Of a DNA stretch of 64,000 bases, positions 46,201 to 58,982 are shown in pieces. The stretch is from Eleginops maclovinus. Taxonomy: Eukaryota; Chordata; Actinopteri; Perciformes; Eleginopidae. Location: contig NC_086365.1 in assembly GCF_036324505.1 (NCBI RefSeq), positions 7,188,655 through 7,252,654 of the forward strand. Direction: 5' to 3'. The stretch's first letter is position 1; every line of letters begins with the position of its first letter. A program made the position numbers and the translations under genes. The notes beneath the pieces are model-generated. The model was not told the origin of the DNA and did no database searches. It saw nothing but the letters and a program-made list of their open reading frames with translations.

Positions 46201-49118
46201 GACTCAAAATCAAGGAAAAGAATTTGGATTTATGGACTGGTTTTAGAAGGTGTTTTTTGGCTCAGAAGAAATGTATTGATTTAATTAATTTATAGATTTG
46301 GAAGACAAAAGAAGACGGTCAATCGCCCATACTATGTACAAAATCCTTAAAACAGGCAACAAAACCATGGACATCCTATCAAACAAAAATGAACATCAAA
46401 ACCCTCGTAACCCGGTCATAGTATCTTCCGTTTCTTAACAATCTATACTTCCGAAAACCATTCACAAGACCAATAAAACAGAAAACACTCAAGACCAATA
46501 AAACAGCTAAAAATAAAAGGCATCAACAGCACTAAAAGTGTGAATTCTTAATAGCTGTGATAACATGAGTGCATGCATTTACACACACAACCTCACTATG
46601 ACTTGACATCCATGCCAAATGTTGGATGTTGGACAAGTGTGGATTGAGTGGGAAAAGTGTTTGTTGCTAGTATAGAACATTGTACTAAACCCAGTCTGAG
46701 AGTGAAATGCCCACAACCTGTCCGCCATTTGTTTTGGTCATCCTAACCATCAGTTAAGCCCTGACCTTTAAAAACTCCTCTGCAGTTCACCACCGATTGT
46801 TTCACAGAAGGTTTTTCCAAATGACGGTCCTTTCATAAATATATGAGCTTCTGGCTACGCTGCCCAACCTTGAAGAACTTCCACCTCTTTTGCCATTCAT
46901 TTGTTTATCCAAAAAGGATAAAAATGCACTTTCTTTTGTCGATGTTCAAGATATATATTAGGTATGAGTTGTACAAGATGCATCAAAATGTGTGTTAATG
47001 TGTGTGTTCTACTGACAACAGGGTGGGACACAATGAGGTGATTGGTGTGTGTCACGCCGGGCCAGAAGCAGAGGGTCTTGGACGAGATCACTGGAACGAG
47101 ATGTTGGCTTACCCGCGGAAGCCCATCACACACTGGCACACTCTGGGAGAGGTACACACACTTTTTTTTTTCCATCCCTGACTATTTTCCTCAATCTCAT
47201 ACAATTCATACTGTATATACAGTGCTTTATAGAAGCTCCTGAATGTGACACCGACAGATGATGCAATGCAAGGAAACAACACATCAAATTAGTCAAGCTT
47301 TTTCCTCCATTCTCCAAAAATCTGAGGAAAGAATACTGGAATAACTCAGAAATTGAAGTTATAAACAACCAACAAAATAGAAATTCCATTTGCTGTGCAA
47401 AAATTATTTCACTCTTACCTTTAAGATTAAAAAACAACTCAATTTCGAAGAGACCCTGGCCGATGTTCAACCTAAATCAGCAGTTAAACAGTCAAAAGAT
47501 ACCATGCGTATACAGCTCTGGAAAAAATTAAGAGATCAGTCCAATTTTTTCTTAAATCGTTATCTCTACATGTATAGTATGGCAGCCAGTCCAGTGTTTG
47601 TTGAATTCCAACACAGAAAAAATTGTCAGTAGTTTCTAAAATACAATAAATTGTTTAACTCAAATACAAACCTATAAATAATAGAACAAGGGAAAATGAT
47701 AATGCTGAAGTGGTCTCTTAACTTTTTCTGCAGCTGTATACCGTAAGACAGCCTAACTGTGCAACCCCTCTCTCCTTCAAATGCAATTTCATATTTTAAA
47801 TGTTATCAATGTCTCTTCCTCTTATGCCACACCCATCCCCCCATCTGACGAATAGGAAGATACAGGTGACTACACGTTTTCAGTGGTAAATCTACTTTAA
47901 AAGCTATAGTAGAAAAACTGTGATCATAAGCAAAAACAATGTCCTCTGTGGCTGTTGTCAAACATTGTTTTGTACAAAGCACTCGGGTATACAGCCTTAA
48001 CTTTTGTTATATTTATTATTTATATATATATTTTCTTGTGCAAAATGAAACAGCCTGCAAAGCACGCAATGATAACATTACGAAGGTTTTAAAACTAAAG
48101 TAGGCAAAGAGAAGAGGAGTTTACTGGATCAACAATTGAGATTGTGAAGCTGAAAATCCCACTTGTTGATCAGTTGAGTTATATTTCTATCTTTATCGTT
48201 TCTTTCCCCCTGTGCTGGAATCTTTTGTGAATGCCTCAAATTCTAGCTCACTGTTCTCTTAACATGACATATTGTATCGTCACTATTCACTGCATGTCTT
48301 TACAAAATGAAACCGTTTCCATCCTTTGGCCAATTTTCTCAAAAACTTTATCTTGCCACAGCCGATGTTTCAGTATTCATATGCTTTATTCAACTAAAAG
48401 GGCCTACAGTATGCCTTCATGTCAAAACAGATTGAGTATATAAATCAAATGCACCCAAATGTCAAAGTAAAAGCACTCGTTCTGCAGAAAAATGCCGTCC
48501 ATATGTGATTTGTCATTCATAAGGTTGTGAAATTGTTGCATGAAGAAGCATTTTTCTGATTTAAACATGTTCTTCCATTAGTCTAATCTCCAGTTAGTCT
48601 GTGTAATGCAACAAGTGCGAGTAGTTAGTAGCAGTATATACTCAACTAAAGTACCTCAAAAGGTAACTTCATTACGACACTATAGAAAACGTACTTAGTT
48701 CATTTCCACCACTGGTTGTTGCATACCCCCACTTGAGGACAAAACTAATTAATAGGCTGCTTAATTAACTGCAGATAAATAATTACAAAGAAAGTGCTGG
48801 CAAACAAAGGACGAAATGGTCAACACTGCAATAGTAAAGCTTACAAATGATGTGGATGCAAATGCATGCTACACTTTGTACTGTAGTTTTTTCACAAAAC
48901 CGACACAAAGGGTCAATCCAACCTTTTGTTTTGCTTATGATCACAGTGCACCCTGATGAGAGAGAAATTACTTGCGTAGTCAACACACACTGATGGAAAA
49001 AAAAGTCTCTATATCGTGTTGTGTCTTGTGATATTTTACCTTGCAGTGGCCTGGAAGAGCAGCAAGCTTTGAGAGTCAAGCTTCGTGTCCTTCTCCCAAA
49101 CCTCCGCAGACACCCTGA
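40129..49118 (+). CDS. syt10: Synaptotagmin-10 (seven coding exons)
   Basis: A membrane-anchored Ca2+ sensor for vesicle exocytosis. Joined exons 40129-40261, 40947-41343, 43929-44490, 45573-45693, 45956-46127, 47022-47151 and 49047-49118 give 528 residues (human SYT10 is about 523). N-terminal cysteines C12, C23 and C33 match the SYT3/6/9/10 subgroup, where they support disulfide dimers. One membrane segment lies at about 48-71. C2A (about 237-360) keeps the five Ca2+ aspartates D267, D273, D325, D327 and D333. C2B (about 365-505) keeps D399, D405, D459 and D461, with E467 in the fifth place. The start MSFRTEDS and the tail [11 protein letters not shown]...PKPPQTP are the SYT10-specific features. 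An in-frame ATG at 40075 would add 18 residues. All introns are GT..AG with matching phase. Confidence 0.95.
40947..41343 (+). CDS. syt10: syt10 exon 2 (transmembrane segment and linker)
   Basis: The acceptor CATGTAG precedes ACATCTCTATT. The exon begins in phase 1 (completing D45) and ends AG|GTACTT in phase 2. It encodes the membrane segment ([20 protein letters not shown]), the juxtamembrane KLCW cysteine, which is a likely palmitoylation site by family analogy, and the conserved linker words [17 protein letters not shown] and [11 protein letters not shown]. Codons are markedly GC-rich compared with the surrounding introns. Confidence 0.93.
43929..44490 (+). CDS. syt10: syt10 exon 3 (linker and C2A domain)
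   Basis: The acceptor TTCAACAG precedes GCACAATTC; the split arginine codon AG|G joins exon 2. The exon ends ACTACG|GTGAGT in phase 0. It encodes [13 protein letters not shown], the conserved [18 protein letters not shown] linker, and the whole C2A domain through DIHAATT. The Ca2+-binding aspartates D267, D273, D325, D327 and D333 have the same spacing as in synaptotagmin-1. Confidence 0.96.
45573..45693 (+). CDS. syt10: syt10 exon 4 (start of C2B)
   Basis: The acceptor GACCTCCAG precedes GAGAGTGTTGACC. The exon encodes [20 protein letters not shown] and [10 protein letters not shown], including the first C2B Ca2+ ligand D399. The donor is TCAG|GTAATC, leaving phase 1. Confidence 0.95.
45956..46127 (+). 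CDS. syt10: syt10 exon 5 (C2B middle)
   Basis: The acceptor TCTCCCAG precedes ACCCTTATGTG, completing D405. The exon encodes [20 protein letters not shown] with the polybasic strand (KKRK) that binds acidic lipids in the family, then [20 protein letters not shown] and MDYDR with D459 and D461. The donor is CG|GTGAGT in phase 2. Confidence 0.96.
47022..47151 (+). CDS. syt10: syt10 exon 6 (end of C2B)
   Basis: The acceptor CTGACAACAG precedes GGTGGGACACAATG. The exon encodes [11 protein letters not shown] through [20 protein letters not shown] to WHTLGE, including the WHXL motif conserved near the end of synaptotagmin C2B domains. E467 stands where synaptotagmin-1 has D371. The donor is GAG|GTACAC in phase 0. 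Confidence 0.94.
47513..47736. mobile_element. Mariner/Tc1-type MITE, copy 2 (syt10 intron 6)
   Basis: The ends CAGCTCTGGAAAAAATTAAG and CTTAACTTTTTCTGCAGCTG are imperfect inverted repeats, flanked by TA at 47511-47512 and 47737-47738. The element is closely related to 32898-33110. It lies wholly within intron 6 of syt10 and leaves the splice sites untouched. Confidence 0.8.
48610..48720. repeat. Degenerate hAT-type MITE remnant (syt10 intron 6)
   Basis: AGTATATACTCAACTAAAGT, then AACTTCATTACGACAC and TTCATTTCCACCACTGG resemble the right part of the elements at 17303 and 21249. It is short and decayed. Confidence 0.4.
49047..49118 (+). CDS. syt10: syt10 exon 7 (C-terminal tail and stop)
   Basis: The acceptor TTTTACCTTGCAG precedes TGGCCTGGAAG. 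The exon encodes [14 protein letters not shown] then PSPKPPQTP and TGA at 49116-49118. The human SYT10 tail has the same [18 protein letters not shown] pattern. SYT6 and SYT9 lack it, which is the strongest single reason to call this gene syt10 and not a sister paralogue. Confidence 0.93.
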   Translation, partial: WPGRAASFESQASCPSPKPPQTP

Positions 49119-51139
49119 TGACCACAGGTAGAGTGGAAACACACCAGCCCTGTGAGGAAGCAGGCAATTGCTTAGAGTTGCTAAGAAGTTCTGTAGCTTA
49201 TGAGTCTCTTGTGAGCATGTTGTATGACAATTCATTCTGATGACTCTCGTGTATGTTTATGAAAAACAAATTAGTATGGAAATTGAACTCGGGTCCTTCA
49301 CATGCTCTCTGAGCTGGCTATGCACAGCACTTACTGTCATGCAGTTTAACGTTTTATTTTCATATACCTGCTTTGAAATTCTCATCAAGGCTTACATATC
49401 CAAAAATGTTCACAGACATCATGAATGGTAGGCCTCCCTGCAAGACATCCTTGGTGATCAACCTTTTCAAAAAACTTTTTTTCGGGCACTAGAGCTCTGT
49501 AGGGACTTAGCATTTTGCTTTGAAAATGGCACAAAGTTAAAGGGCTACGCTCCTCAATGCCATTAAAACATAGATAGAACACAGTCAATAAATCCATTGA
49601 GTCTTGATTCAGGTGTTGGCTAAAGAATGCATGTGACTGAGGTTAGCTCTCATCCTAAAATACTTTTTCTCTTGTTAAGTTGAAAATGCAATGAATTAAG
49701 CATTTACATTTAACCTGTTTTGCTAATCCAAGAGAGGTGTATGAGCCAAGCAACATGACATAATGAAAAAGTCATGTCTTACATTTTTCTTATCATAACT
49801 GCTATCTCTACACTGAAATACAAGAACGATGTCTTTTTCATGGTATGGGTGCTGACTTTTCTGCCTGGGCTGGCTTCTTAAGCCTCAGCCTTTTAGCATC
49901 ATATCAAGTACTGTATGTGGTCATCGGGCTTTTGGTTAGAAAGCAGCAACAGTGGCTGCGGTCTTTATTGCTCAGGAAGTTTGAGCTCACGGCTAGTAAA
50001 AGTATTACGGAAAAGCCTCTTTTGACCGCAGCCCGCATTCAACTAACTCATGTAGCTAACGTTAGCTTGATTAGATAGCTAGCAGATTTTATCTGCTAGC
50101 AACATAAATCATACAGAAACGAGAGTCTGTTTTGTCAACCTCTGACTAATTAGGGGGCCCTTTGTAAGGAGAAACATAGCAGCTAATCTGCCATCATTTG
50201 TCATTGTTAACGGCAGGATATGCTCTCTAAAAATAGAAAGCTTAACATGCAACGGTAGCTAAAGAGAGTGTAGCTAAATTAACAATACGCCAAACACCAA
50301 AAAAGCAAAGTACAGTAACTACTGATATTATTTCAAAACTAGAAATAACAAGAAGCCAAAATAAATTTTACAACAACTGTTCAGCAGTTTATAATTCAGG
50401 GAATTATAATTCATAAAACATTTGAAAATATTATACATGTTTTTTCCATCAAGCCATAACAATGTAAGTTGACAGACATTAATTCAGTCTCTCCTGACAT
50501 GCGAGTAATAATATAAAACTAAGAAACCAACATAGCAAATATAAAAGGCTGTGTACTGTTACCTGCACATGCATATGATGATGCTTTCCCCGTACGCTGT
50601 CCTAAATATATAAAAGAAATATTTTTACTTGTAGCTTGCCTAAAACCTCTTAAAAACACAATGAGGGGAAAATAAAGAAATAAGAGTATTTCAAAAACGT
50701 TGTGTTTACATATGTATATATTCTTGTCCATGGCACTGTTTGTACATATTAAAAAGTGAAATTAAGAAGTTGTTGTGAACTTATGGAGGTAGACATCACA
50801 ATGTATTTCTATTGTTTGGTGATCATTTGAGCAGCAGACTTATTGAGTAATATTTATACACGTTGTGTAATAGTTGTGAACAATTAGTAAAAAAGGAGAC
50901 CCAGTGAAGCCAACTCTATCTTATCAACTTATTACATGTTTAGGAGTTTAGAGCTTTGAGTCGTGATTGTTTGCATATTGGTTTCATTATATATTATATC
51001 TAATAATATATAAGTATATTGAGCCAGAACAACTGCAACTGCTGTCATGATGTGTACAGTTTGTGATAACTTTTGTAACACTTCAAAGTAAACATTTGGA
51101 ATATGATTTATTGTATCTGTTTCATATGTATTTTAACAA

Positions 51140-51149
51140 AATAAATAAA
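51140..51149 (+). terminator. Likely syt10 poly(A) signal
   Basis: Two overlapping AATAAA hexamers lie at 51140-51145 and 51144-51149, about 2.0 kb after the stop. This would give a long AU-rich 3' UTR, common in synaptotagmin genes. AT-rich sequence offers other hexamers, so the choice is tentative. Confidence 0.45.
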
Positions 51150-51159
51150 AAATGAAGAG

Positions 51160-53440
51160 TCACAGCATGTGTCTTTCTTATGTCTTTGTTGACTTGGTTG
51201 AGTGCGTGTCATTTTTACAAACCCTGACGTGTTCATTTGGGTTTTTGGGGGGCAAATTCCAGGTTGCATTCATATCTACTACTCCACTGGTAACAGTCAA
51301 ATCTAAATACCTCGCCTTTTTAACAAGGTACAATCCAAATCCAACAACAAGGTGAAAATGAACTTCACATTCAGTCTATAATTGATTATTATGCATATTA
51401 GGTTGTTCTTTGCTGTTTTTGTAGTGTTGTTTGAAGCAGCATATTGTCAGTGGCTCCTCAACATGCTGTCAAAACAATAATTGGAAAAGCTTTTCTTTTT
51501 TTCACTGGAGAGGAAGCATTGTTGTCTGAATTTGAAAATGAAGAATGACTGATCTAGACAAGAGTCACTCAGTTTGTAGAGGTGAACAGCAGGAAATTGA
51601 AAATTAGACATTTCTTGCTGGATTTCCCCAATAAAGTGCAGCGTTTCATAGTCTTCTTCTTTACATATTTATAGAATGTATAGAATATTTTAACAAATCA
51701 GATGTTCTTTATAGTGCTTTACAAGTCACCAACAAAAATTAGGATGTTAAAAGTAGGAAAATTTAAATAAAAAGAATCCATTATGATCAACAGTAAAATG
51801 TAATGGACAACATTCAGTTAGAAATAAAAAATAAAATTAATTTATTACCTTATAACCAATAAAAATGAATAAGGAAACGAACAACCGGTATAAACACTAA
51901 GAATAAGTTCAATGTTTGCTCGTAGTAAAGTAAAGCTGCCCTTTGTCCAAACATTCGTCTCGCATATCATACATGTGGTCGCCTGGCACCATGCTGCCTC
52001 CTTCACCCACGGCTAACACTCAAGATTAAAACCCATTAATACATATTTTAAAACCCACTCCTTTGAGCTACATGGAGCCCAGAGTTTGTGAAATGCTTTT
52101 AAGAAGCTCGTCAGATAGGTGCTACCTTCTTTTTCATCTTGCATCCGTTTGATGGTGAAACATGAAGGGAACATTTTAATCTCTCGTGCAGCGTGACATG
52201 CAGCACAACTACTTCCTTTTGATCCGCGATATTGGACTGAAACACACAAAAGGGTTCTGTTGCATTAGTTTCCCTGGCAATGAAAGACGCCCACTCTCCA
52301 AACACTAAACCCATATTTAGAGTGGAGTTGTAACTTCAGTTAGCAGGGGCTAATAGCTCCACGTGGTGATGCATGTAATTAAAGCTTTGTCATTTCCTGA
52401 ATGCTTGTTTGAGCTGGGTGTTTAACACCTCTGATCCATGAAGGCTCAGAGGGAGATTGGACTGGTCTGAACAAAGCATCAGCAGGATTACTCATAATTT
52501 GGGGGTAAATTATCCATCACAGTTTTTGAATTGTCAACAGAGAGGATTCAAAATAAAGATGAGCCTCTTTCACATTCTACTCTTAGAAGATGTGTCTTAT
52601 TTAGAGAAATTGGCACATTTAATTATCAATCACAAACGAATCAAAGAGCCTCAGTAATGACCTTTATTTTAAATGTATCAAGAAATATTGAGCAAGAGCT
52701 GTATGTACATATCCGTTTGCTTTTATTTACCAGACAACACCTCACAGCCGAAGATATCGCTATGCACACACAGGTCTGCTTTGTTATAGCTCAATTTTCC
52801 ACGCCGTGTTGAGTACAAAAGGTCGAAGGTCAACTCATTAAAACCGAGGAAGCAAGGGCTGCTTTTATTCTTGGAACTATTACAGTTAAAGGGGTAATGG
52901 ACAGACAGTTATGTAACGCCACCAGCCATTACAGCTTAACGGTCATTTTTATGTCTCCATTAAAAAGAAAAAACTCATGGCTCTCAGGTACAATTTCAGA
53001 GCACAGTTGGATAACAGCATGAGTATAAAAGATATGGTTTCAAGAAGATCTGGAAAGGTGGGGGTGTTTTCTTAGTGTTGTTTGTCAAATAAATGTTAAA
53101 TAAACTATGATAAATATTATAGGTTAAGCTATCCAGCAGCAGCATACAAAGGAATTAAAATAAGCTCCACATAACATGAATGAATGTATATAGTCAAAAT
53201 GAAGTTATTTATCATATGTATTTCTGTAATGTGCCACAATAAATACTTAGAGTATCAATCTGAGTACTCCGACCACTGAATATTATTCATCGTCCATGAA
53301 GTGAATGTAACACCCTCTGACATGCACGGACATCTGTGGTGAGTCGGGCAAAGCTTGATGCGTAATGAGTTCTGTCTGGCAGAGTTTCAGAAGCTAAATC
53401 CTGATCACTGATCCCACATTACCAGTCTTCTCTTGTCTCT
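51160..53440. other. Gene-free interval after syt10
   Basis: No supported gene, RNA or bounded repeat was found. The open frames on both strands near 52013-52812 carry no recognised domain. Confidence 0.4.
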
Positions 53441-53729
53441 CTACACAGGGGGGAACAGCAGAAGAGTTGACAGCTTGGGTTTTGCCCGGAGGGTGTTAGA
53501 AAAAAGGACCCAAGACCGAAACTTTTTTAAACACTTGTATTTGAAGTTTTCAGGTCCTTAGGAATAATAAGACGTTTCCTGTGAAAGTGGGATGGACTTA
53601 TTGTGAATATTGATCACCTTTACAGCCTCCAGCGCTGAATGGGCATTAAATTAAAGGGTCGAAACAGATACATCCTGATTGACAACTTGACATAAGTTTT
53701 AAAAAAGGAGAATGACACAGACAGCCTTC

Positions 53730-54000
53730 TTTACTCAGACAGGTTCTTCCAGAGTTTCAAGGCCCTGATGGCAAAAGCTCTGCCCCCTTTGATTTTCTTT
53801 GCCTGGACTCTGAAAACTCTGAAAAGTAACATAGGACCACTCCCCAAGAATCTTTAACTATTCAAGGGTTCATAAGGGATTAAAAGTCCTAAAATATCAT
53901 CTTTTAAAAACTTCAAAAATGTTCCTCAATAAGACGATGCTAAAACAAACAGAGAGCTAATGTAAAGAAGCTAAAAGCTAGAAGCTACTAGCTCTGTTGT
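53730..54000 (+). repeat. Decayed dispersed repeat, unclassified
   Basis: TTCTTCCAGAGTTTCAAGGC, CTGATGGCAAAAGCTCTGCC and GGTTCATAAGGGATTAAAAG followed by GATGCTAAAACAAACAGAGA match the order of words in an abundant fish interspersed repeat as I remember it. It has no intact frame and no visible ends. Confidence 0.45.
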
Positions 54001-54009
54001 CCTGGACCT

Positions 54010-57000
54010 CTTGCCATTACCATTGCCCAACCAAAGGATTTTAGAAACAAATCCTAAACGGAATAAAGGAAGAATAGGAACCTTGAGACATTGTGTTTGG
54101 ATGAAGGCCATAGATGTGCTAGCTGAGATGCATCCTCATTGCTCTCCAGAAAATGATAATTGGAAATATAAGAACACCACATTTTTAATCATTTTGGCAA
54201 TCAGTAGCGAAAGGTTAAATTCATGGAAACCTTATAAAACCTGTTGATGCGTTTGGAAAAAAATGCAGAAAAGGAAACTGAAAGCCTCTGTGTACAGTAA
54301 CAAGCCTTCACCCTCACTAGCGGAGGAGATAAAAGGCAGTACATCTTCTTTAAGAAGACAGAGGAGGCTACATATTGATGTAAGGGACTATAAATAGATG
54401 TTTTACCCCATGGGTAAGAGCACAGGAATCCTCTCTCATTACTTTTCTTCCTTCAATTGATTTGTCTTGACAGAAATGTCTAACAACAACCATGATGTGC
54501 ATTTATTTTTAAACAGTACTGCAGGGGAACTTTTGAACCTAAATGTGTGAATGTTTTTAATTGTGGCATTCAGAATGACCCAGATGTAATTACCATACAC
54601 ATTATATTGACACATTTTTGTAAAAGGAGCGAGTAGACCAGAAGAACTGACTCCCCCATTCTGTTTTCCCGTAAGAATGTGTTTTAGTTTTATCCTCATA
54701 TAAAATAAAGAAAGAAAGATGGTACTCAGATAATCTTTGCAGACCTTTGGATTAATTCAGTTTTTTCTCAATAAAGATGTGCCTTGTGAGACATAGATAT
54801 CCAATTTCTGAAGTTTTTTATTAACAGGCTTGTGCCAGATATTTTCTAAAGCAATTGCACATTTCTTTTATAGTGATGATTTCCCTGGGAGAGTTTCATG
54901 TTCATTATGTTGTGTATGGTGAACATTGACAATATCAGGGCAAATCTGAAAGAGCGAGGGATATGTCAAAGCTATCTTTGGCTAATGCTGATGAATTGGT
55001 AAGCACTGTAAGTAATGGCTTTTTTGAAACAACACTTTTCTATGGATGTGAGATTTTTAGCCAGGACATAAGCCCATTTGAGGCCTGTAGCCGATTCCTG
55101 GAAACGCATGAGTCAGCATTCTATCACGGTATTAAACTTTCCACAAAAGAGTTTTTCAAGAAATTGCAAATCACCAGGAGAGATCCTTGAGGATTCAATC
55201 ATAAATGTGAACAAACAATATTAGGGTTGATGGATCCAATAGAATAAGAAATAAGCTGCAGACACACACACACACACCAAGTCAGTTCCAGAACACTGTT
55301 ATTAACTGCTACAGGTGGGAAGGTCAACAAACAAAACAAACCTCAGAGGCTATTTATTCACAAGGAGGGACCGCAGAATATATTCCATTAAAACGACCTT
55401 TACAATCTAACAAGACACTAACAAGCTACTTTTGAACAGCAAAGCCTATTTTTATTATGTAGCTTTGGATAAAAAAAGCTTGTGTTCAAGATTCACACGC
55501 CAAGAACAAACTGAATTTTTGTACAGAGTAAAAAAAAAGTACATCTTTTCCTTTACCCTCCACATGTTTAGCCCTTCTTATAAATCAGTATTGATCATTC
55601 TCACACTTCCAGGGATAAAGACTGAAGCCATTCAAGACCCTTAAAAGAATTCCTATCCATCCCTGCTGCTGTGTTTGCCTCTGATTCAGACAGGTATAAA
55701 GTCCCGTTTCAAAAATAGACGGAGGCCGGTAATTAGGACACTGTGACCGCCACTGAGAACACTCAACAGGTGTGAGCATGTCACAGTGGAAATAACGGGC
55801 TGTGTCTGCAAACAGGACCCTACAGCTGCTGATTTACATGATGCCGAGCAGAGGTGGAGGAGTCGGCATGAATCACCAGAGAGGCGTAGAGGACACCACG
55901 GAGGATGTGCGCATGAATATAAATGCATCCGTTTATCAAATGCCTCTCACGCCATCACAGGTACAACTCATCCTGCAGAGCCTGATTCATATCTGCAGAC
56001 ACCTCCAAGGTCCAAGTGACACAGGTGGGCCGGGACACATTTTTCAGCAGAACACATTTAAAACAGACGTGCATAAACTATTATGTGATGTATGAATCCT
56101 GCTTCTATGTACAGCAGCTTGCAGGTGTGTGATGTCAGAGTTGTTTCTTAATTGGTTTTTTTTCTGAATGAAAAGCTCCAACACTCCAGCGATGAGTCAC
56201 AGTTATGACCTACATCCGTACAGTGTGTTTGGGGGCGAAACAAGAACAGCACACACAAACACACACACACTGGCCCTGTGAATTGTACCAATACATCTGT
56301 ATTTTCAAAGCTGTTCATGACCATGAGTCCTATTATTAAACAAGTGATTCAGCTTCAGATTTGAGGCAATATGGCAATAAAGTCTACTTTTGAAACTGAA
56401 AAACTGCTACTGAAAAAGCATAAAGCTGGCACTCTCTAACTTTGGATGAGCCAAGATGATCATTGCCATATCTACATTGTAGCTACTGTGCTGTGTGTGA
56501 CAATACAGCCTAGTACTGCTAAGACTGTATATATATGAACTGCATGTTTTAATTTTGATAACTGCAGCATGGTTAGAGGTAACAAGTGCTGAAAGGACTT
56601 CACATGTTTATATGTCCGGAGGGATTGCGACCGGGAAACTTGCTGGATGCCGAGGAGCTGCGGAGATGAATGCCCTGTCGGATAGGCTAAATCTCCTTTA
56701 TACCTCTGGCTGCCACCAACTCCCACCTCAATTTGGAAGAGGCTGGAGAGAAGGCAAACGGCAGCGTCTCCAGGGAAGGCTCATTTATCCTAAGGCTAAC
56801 GGCATCCAGAGAGCTGCCGCAACAGCTATTCCCACTGGTGTTCTGTGTGCAAGTGTGTGTTTAAATTGAACAACACATTAAAGTCTGTTAGCCAGGAGGG
56901 AAACACATGAAAACCTTACATATACATTTTACTCTTAGTATTTTTACAGGAATTTGTGGATTTGATTCAATAGGGTGTCATGTGGCATAATCATGATTAT

Positions 57001-58610
57001 TACTTAGTAACCATTTCTTTCCCTAATAATAACAAACTCAAGTACTCCATTAACCACTACAGTTAATTGAAGTGGTTAATATGCCAAATTAAGTCCAGCC
57101 AGTGGAGAGGGGAAAATAAAAGTAAAATGATGGTTGGACATTTTACAGAATAAAACAGTATATATTTATACTACTTCAACATACTTTGTCTTTAAAAACA
57201 GGCCAATCATTGTGTTAACACGCAAACACATTTTAAAAAGGGTCCTTTGTTGCACCCTTTTTTTAACCAATTTGTCATGAATTGATTTTACTGAAATGTT
57301 TTAATAGAAGATCATGTTGCATTTCATGTGACTTAGTAAATATAAATCTATAGAAGATATTATTCCTACACTGGATGAGTAGGACAGGCCTTATTTTAGT
57401 ACACCTTCTGTCTTGTACACATATTAAAAGACCGTTCCCTTTTTTGTTTTGCTAAAATAACTTGTTTTCAACAGAATCTACATCCTGTGACCCACTGACT
57501 CTCAATCCATACAATATGTTATTACAGTGAACACACAACATTTAGGGATTCTTATATTTTATACCAGTATAATTAGGATTCAGCAGTTTAGTTGAAAACT
57601 TTTATCAATAGCTTCCAAATCAATGCTGAATTGTTTTCCGACACTAGAAAAGTCGGTTACACCTCTTTTTATTGGACCTATGTGATAATTGTTGAGCAGT
57701 GTAGTAAGAATACCTACTGATTTGTCACTGGAGTCACTCGGTCAGATGATATGGAATATAAAAACACTGAGCTGAACACTTTTCAAATGACGGCGAGTTA
57801 GCATGGAGGGATTATAAAACATAGTTTGAATCATTCAAACAGTAATTTAATGATGGTCCCTGGAATGGTGAAATCATTCTTAACAACCCTGCTTGTATTC
57901 ATGACGTAAAAACTGTTATAGTGCTTTTTGAAAATACAGATGTTTCTGCATACAGAAGTGGTCACTAGACCAAAACCAGATTAAACAGAAGTATTTAAAA
58001 TTGAATCCTGAAGCACTTTGCTGTATCATTAAGGAAGAGTGGAAATGTGTTTTTATCGCTCATGGTGATTTCCAACAGGCATAATGTCATTTAATTCTCA
58101 TTAAAGTAATGTGTAAATTATTAATAGGAACTATGAACATCTCATCGGCTAATGAAAGCCATTATGCAGTTAAATACACACAGAGGCACCCAGAAATCCT
58201 GGAAACTCAGACTGAATCAAGAATTTCTTATTGCTTTGTTCTCCTGTTGCTACATTTGGCATGCTTCAAACATTTGCTGAAAAGCAGAAAACACTCCCAA
58301 TGATCCTAACCGAGTGAATCGACACACTTTTTAAGCACAAACCATTCCTATAAAAACACTTGAATTGTTATAAATTATACTGACATTGCGGTAAATGTAT
58401 CTGGTTCTGTAGTTGTACCCATATACCTTGTGTGTGTTTATAAATCCTTTTATTTCCGTTGCTGCTTTTTATTGTATACATCATCTTTAGACAAGGACTA
58501 TACAAATGAAGTTAATAATATCTGCAGCATTCTTATTTAAATACAAATATCACATAGGCTTTAAAGTTTAAAGTGTGACTGGAAACAGTGAATCCTGCAT
58601 TGCTCACGTT
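54010..58610. other. Gene-free interval
   Basis: Includes short CA runs near 55262 and 56256 and overlapping short open frames near 55786-56095 and 56472-56869. I recognise no domain or RNA. Confidence 0.4.
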
Positions 58611-58678
58611 GTCCTCTAGTCTCTGCTGGGTACTAATGAGCAAGCTATTCCCCCCCGCTCAGCCTGCAGCAGCTGCTA

Positions 58679-58705
58679 ACACACACACACACACACACAC
58701 ACACA
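58679..58705 (+). repeat. (AC)n microsatellite
   Basis: About 13 uninterrupted AC units. Confidence 0.95.
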
Positions 58706-58935
58706 GCTGGAGAGATGCCAGTTCTCCTCCTGAGCCACTGCCGAGGTGCCCTTGAGCAAGGCACCAAACCCTGAAACTGCTCGCTGGCGCCGGGTGCCTG
58801 GCAGCCTCCCTGCTCTGCCACCTCTCCTGCATGTGTGTGGTTGTTTGTGTATGTATATATATCCTCCCTGTGTGTAAAGAGTGGGGAAAGACATTTTCGT
58901 GTAAGGGATTAATAAAGTTCTTCTTCTTCCTCCTT
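58706..58935 (+). repeat. SINE-like 3' portion between two CA tracts
   Basis: The core CCGAGGTGCCCTTGAGCAAG lies near 58741, with GCACC following, and an AATAAAGTTC tail with CTTCTTC units lies near 58910. The GAGCAAGGCACC core is shared with the SINE at 38627. No tRNA-like head is visible, so this is a truncated copy or a related family. Confidence 0.55.
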
Positions 58936-58982
58936 CACACACACACACACACACACCCCACCCCCCACACACACACACACAC
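58936..58982 (+). repeat. (CA)n compound microsatellite
   Basis: Two CA runs are separated by a C-rich spacer (CCCCACCCCCC). Confidence 0.95.

Noticed and set aside
50078..50100. 9-bp inverted repeat GCTAGCAGA/TCTGCTAGC
   Set aside because: Short and within the AT-rich syt10 3' UTR, where such palindromes arise by chance.
57053..57080. Inverted repeat TTAACCACT/AGTGGTTAA
   Set aside because: Nine-base arms with a 12-base loop are not significant at this length scale.
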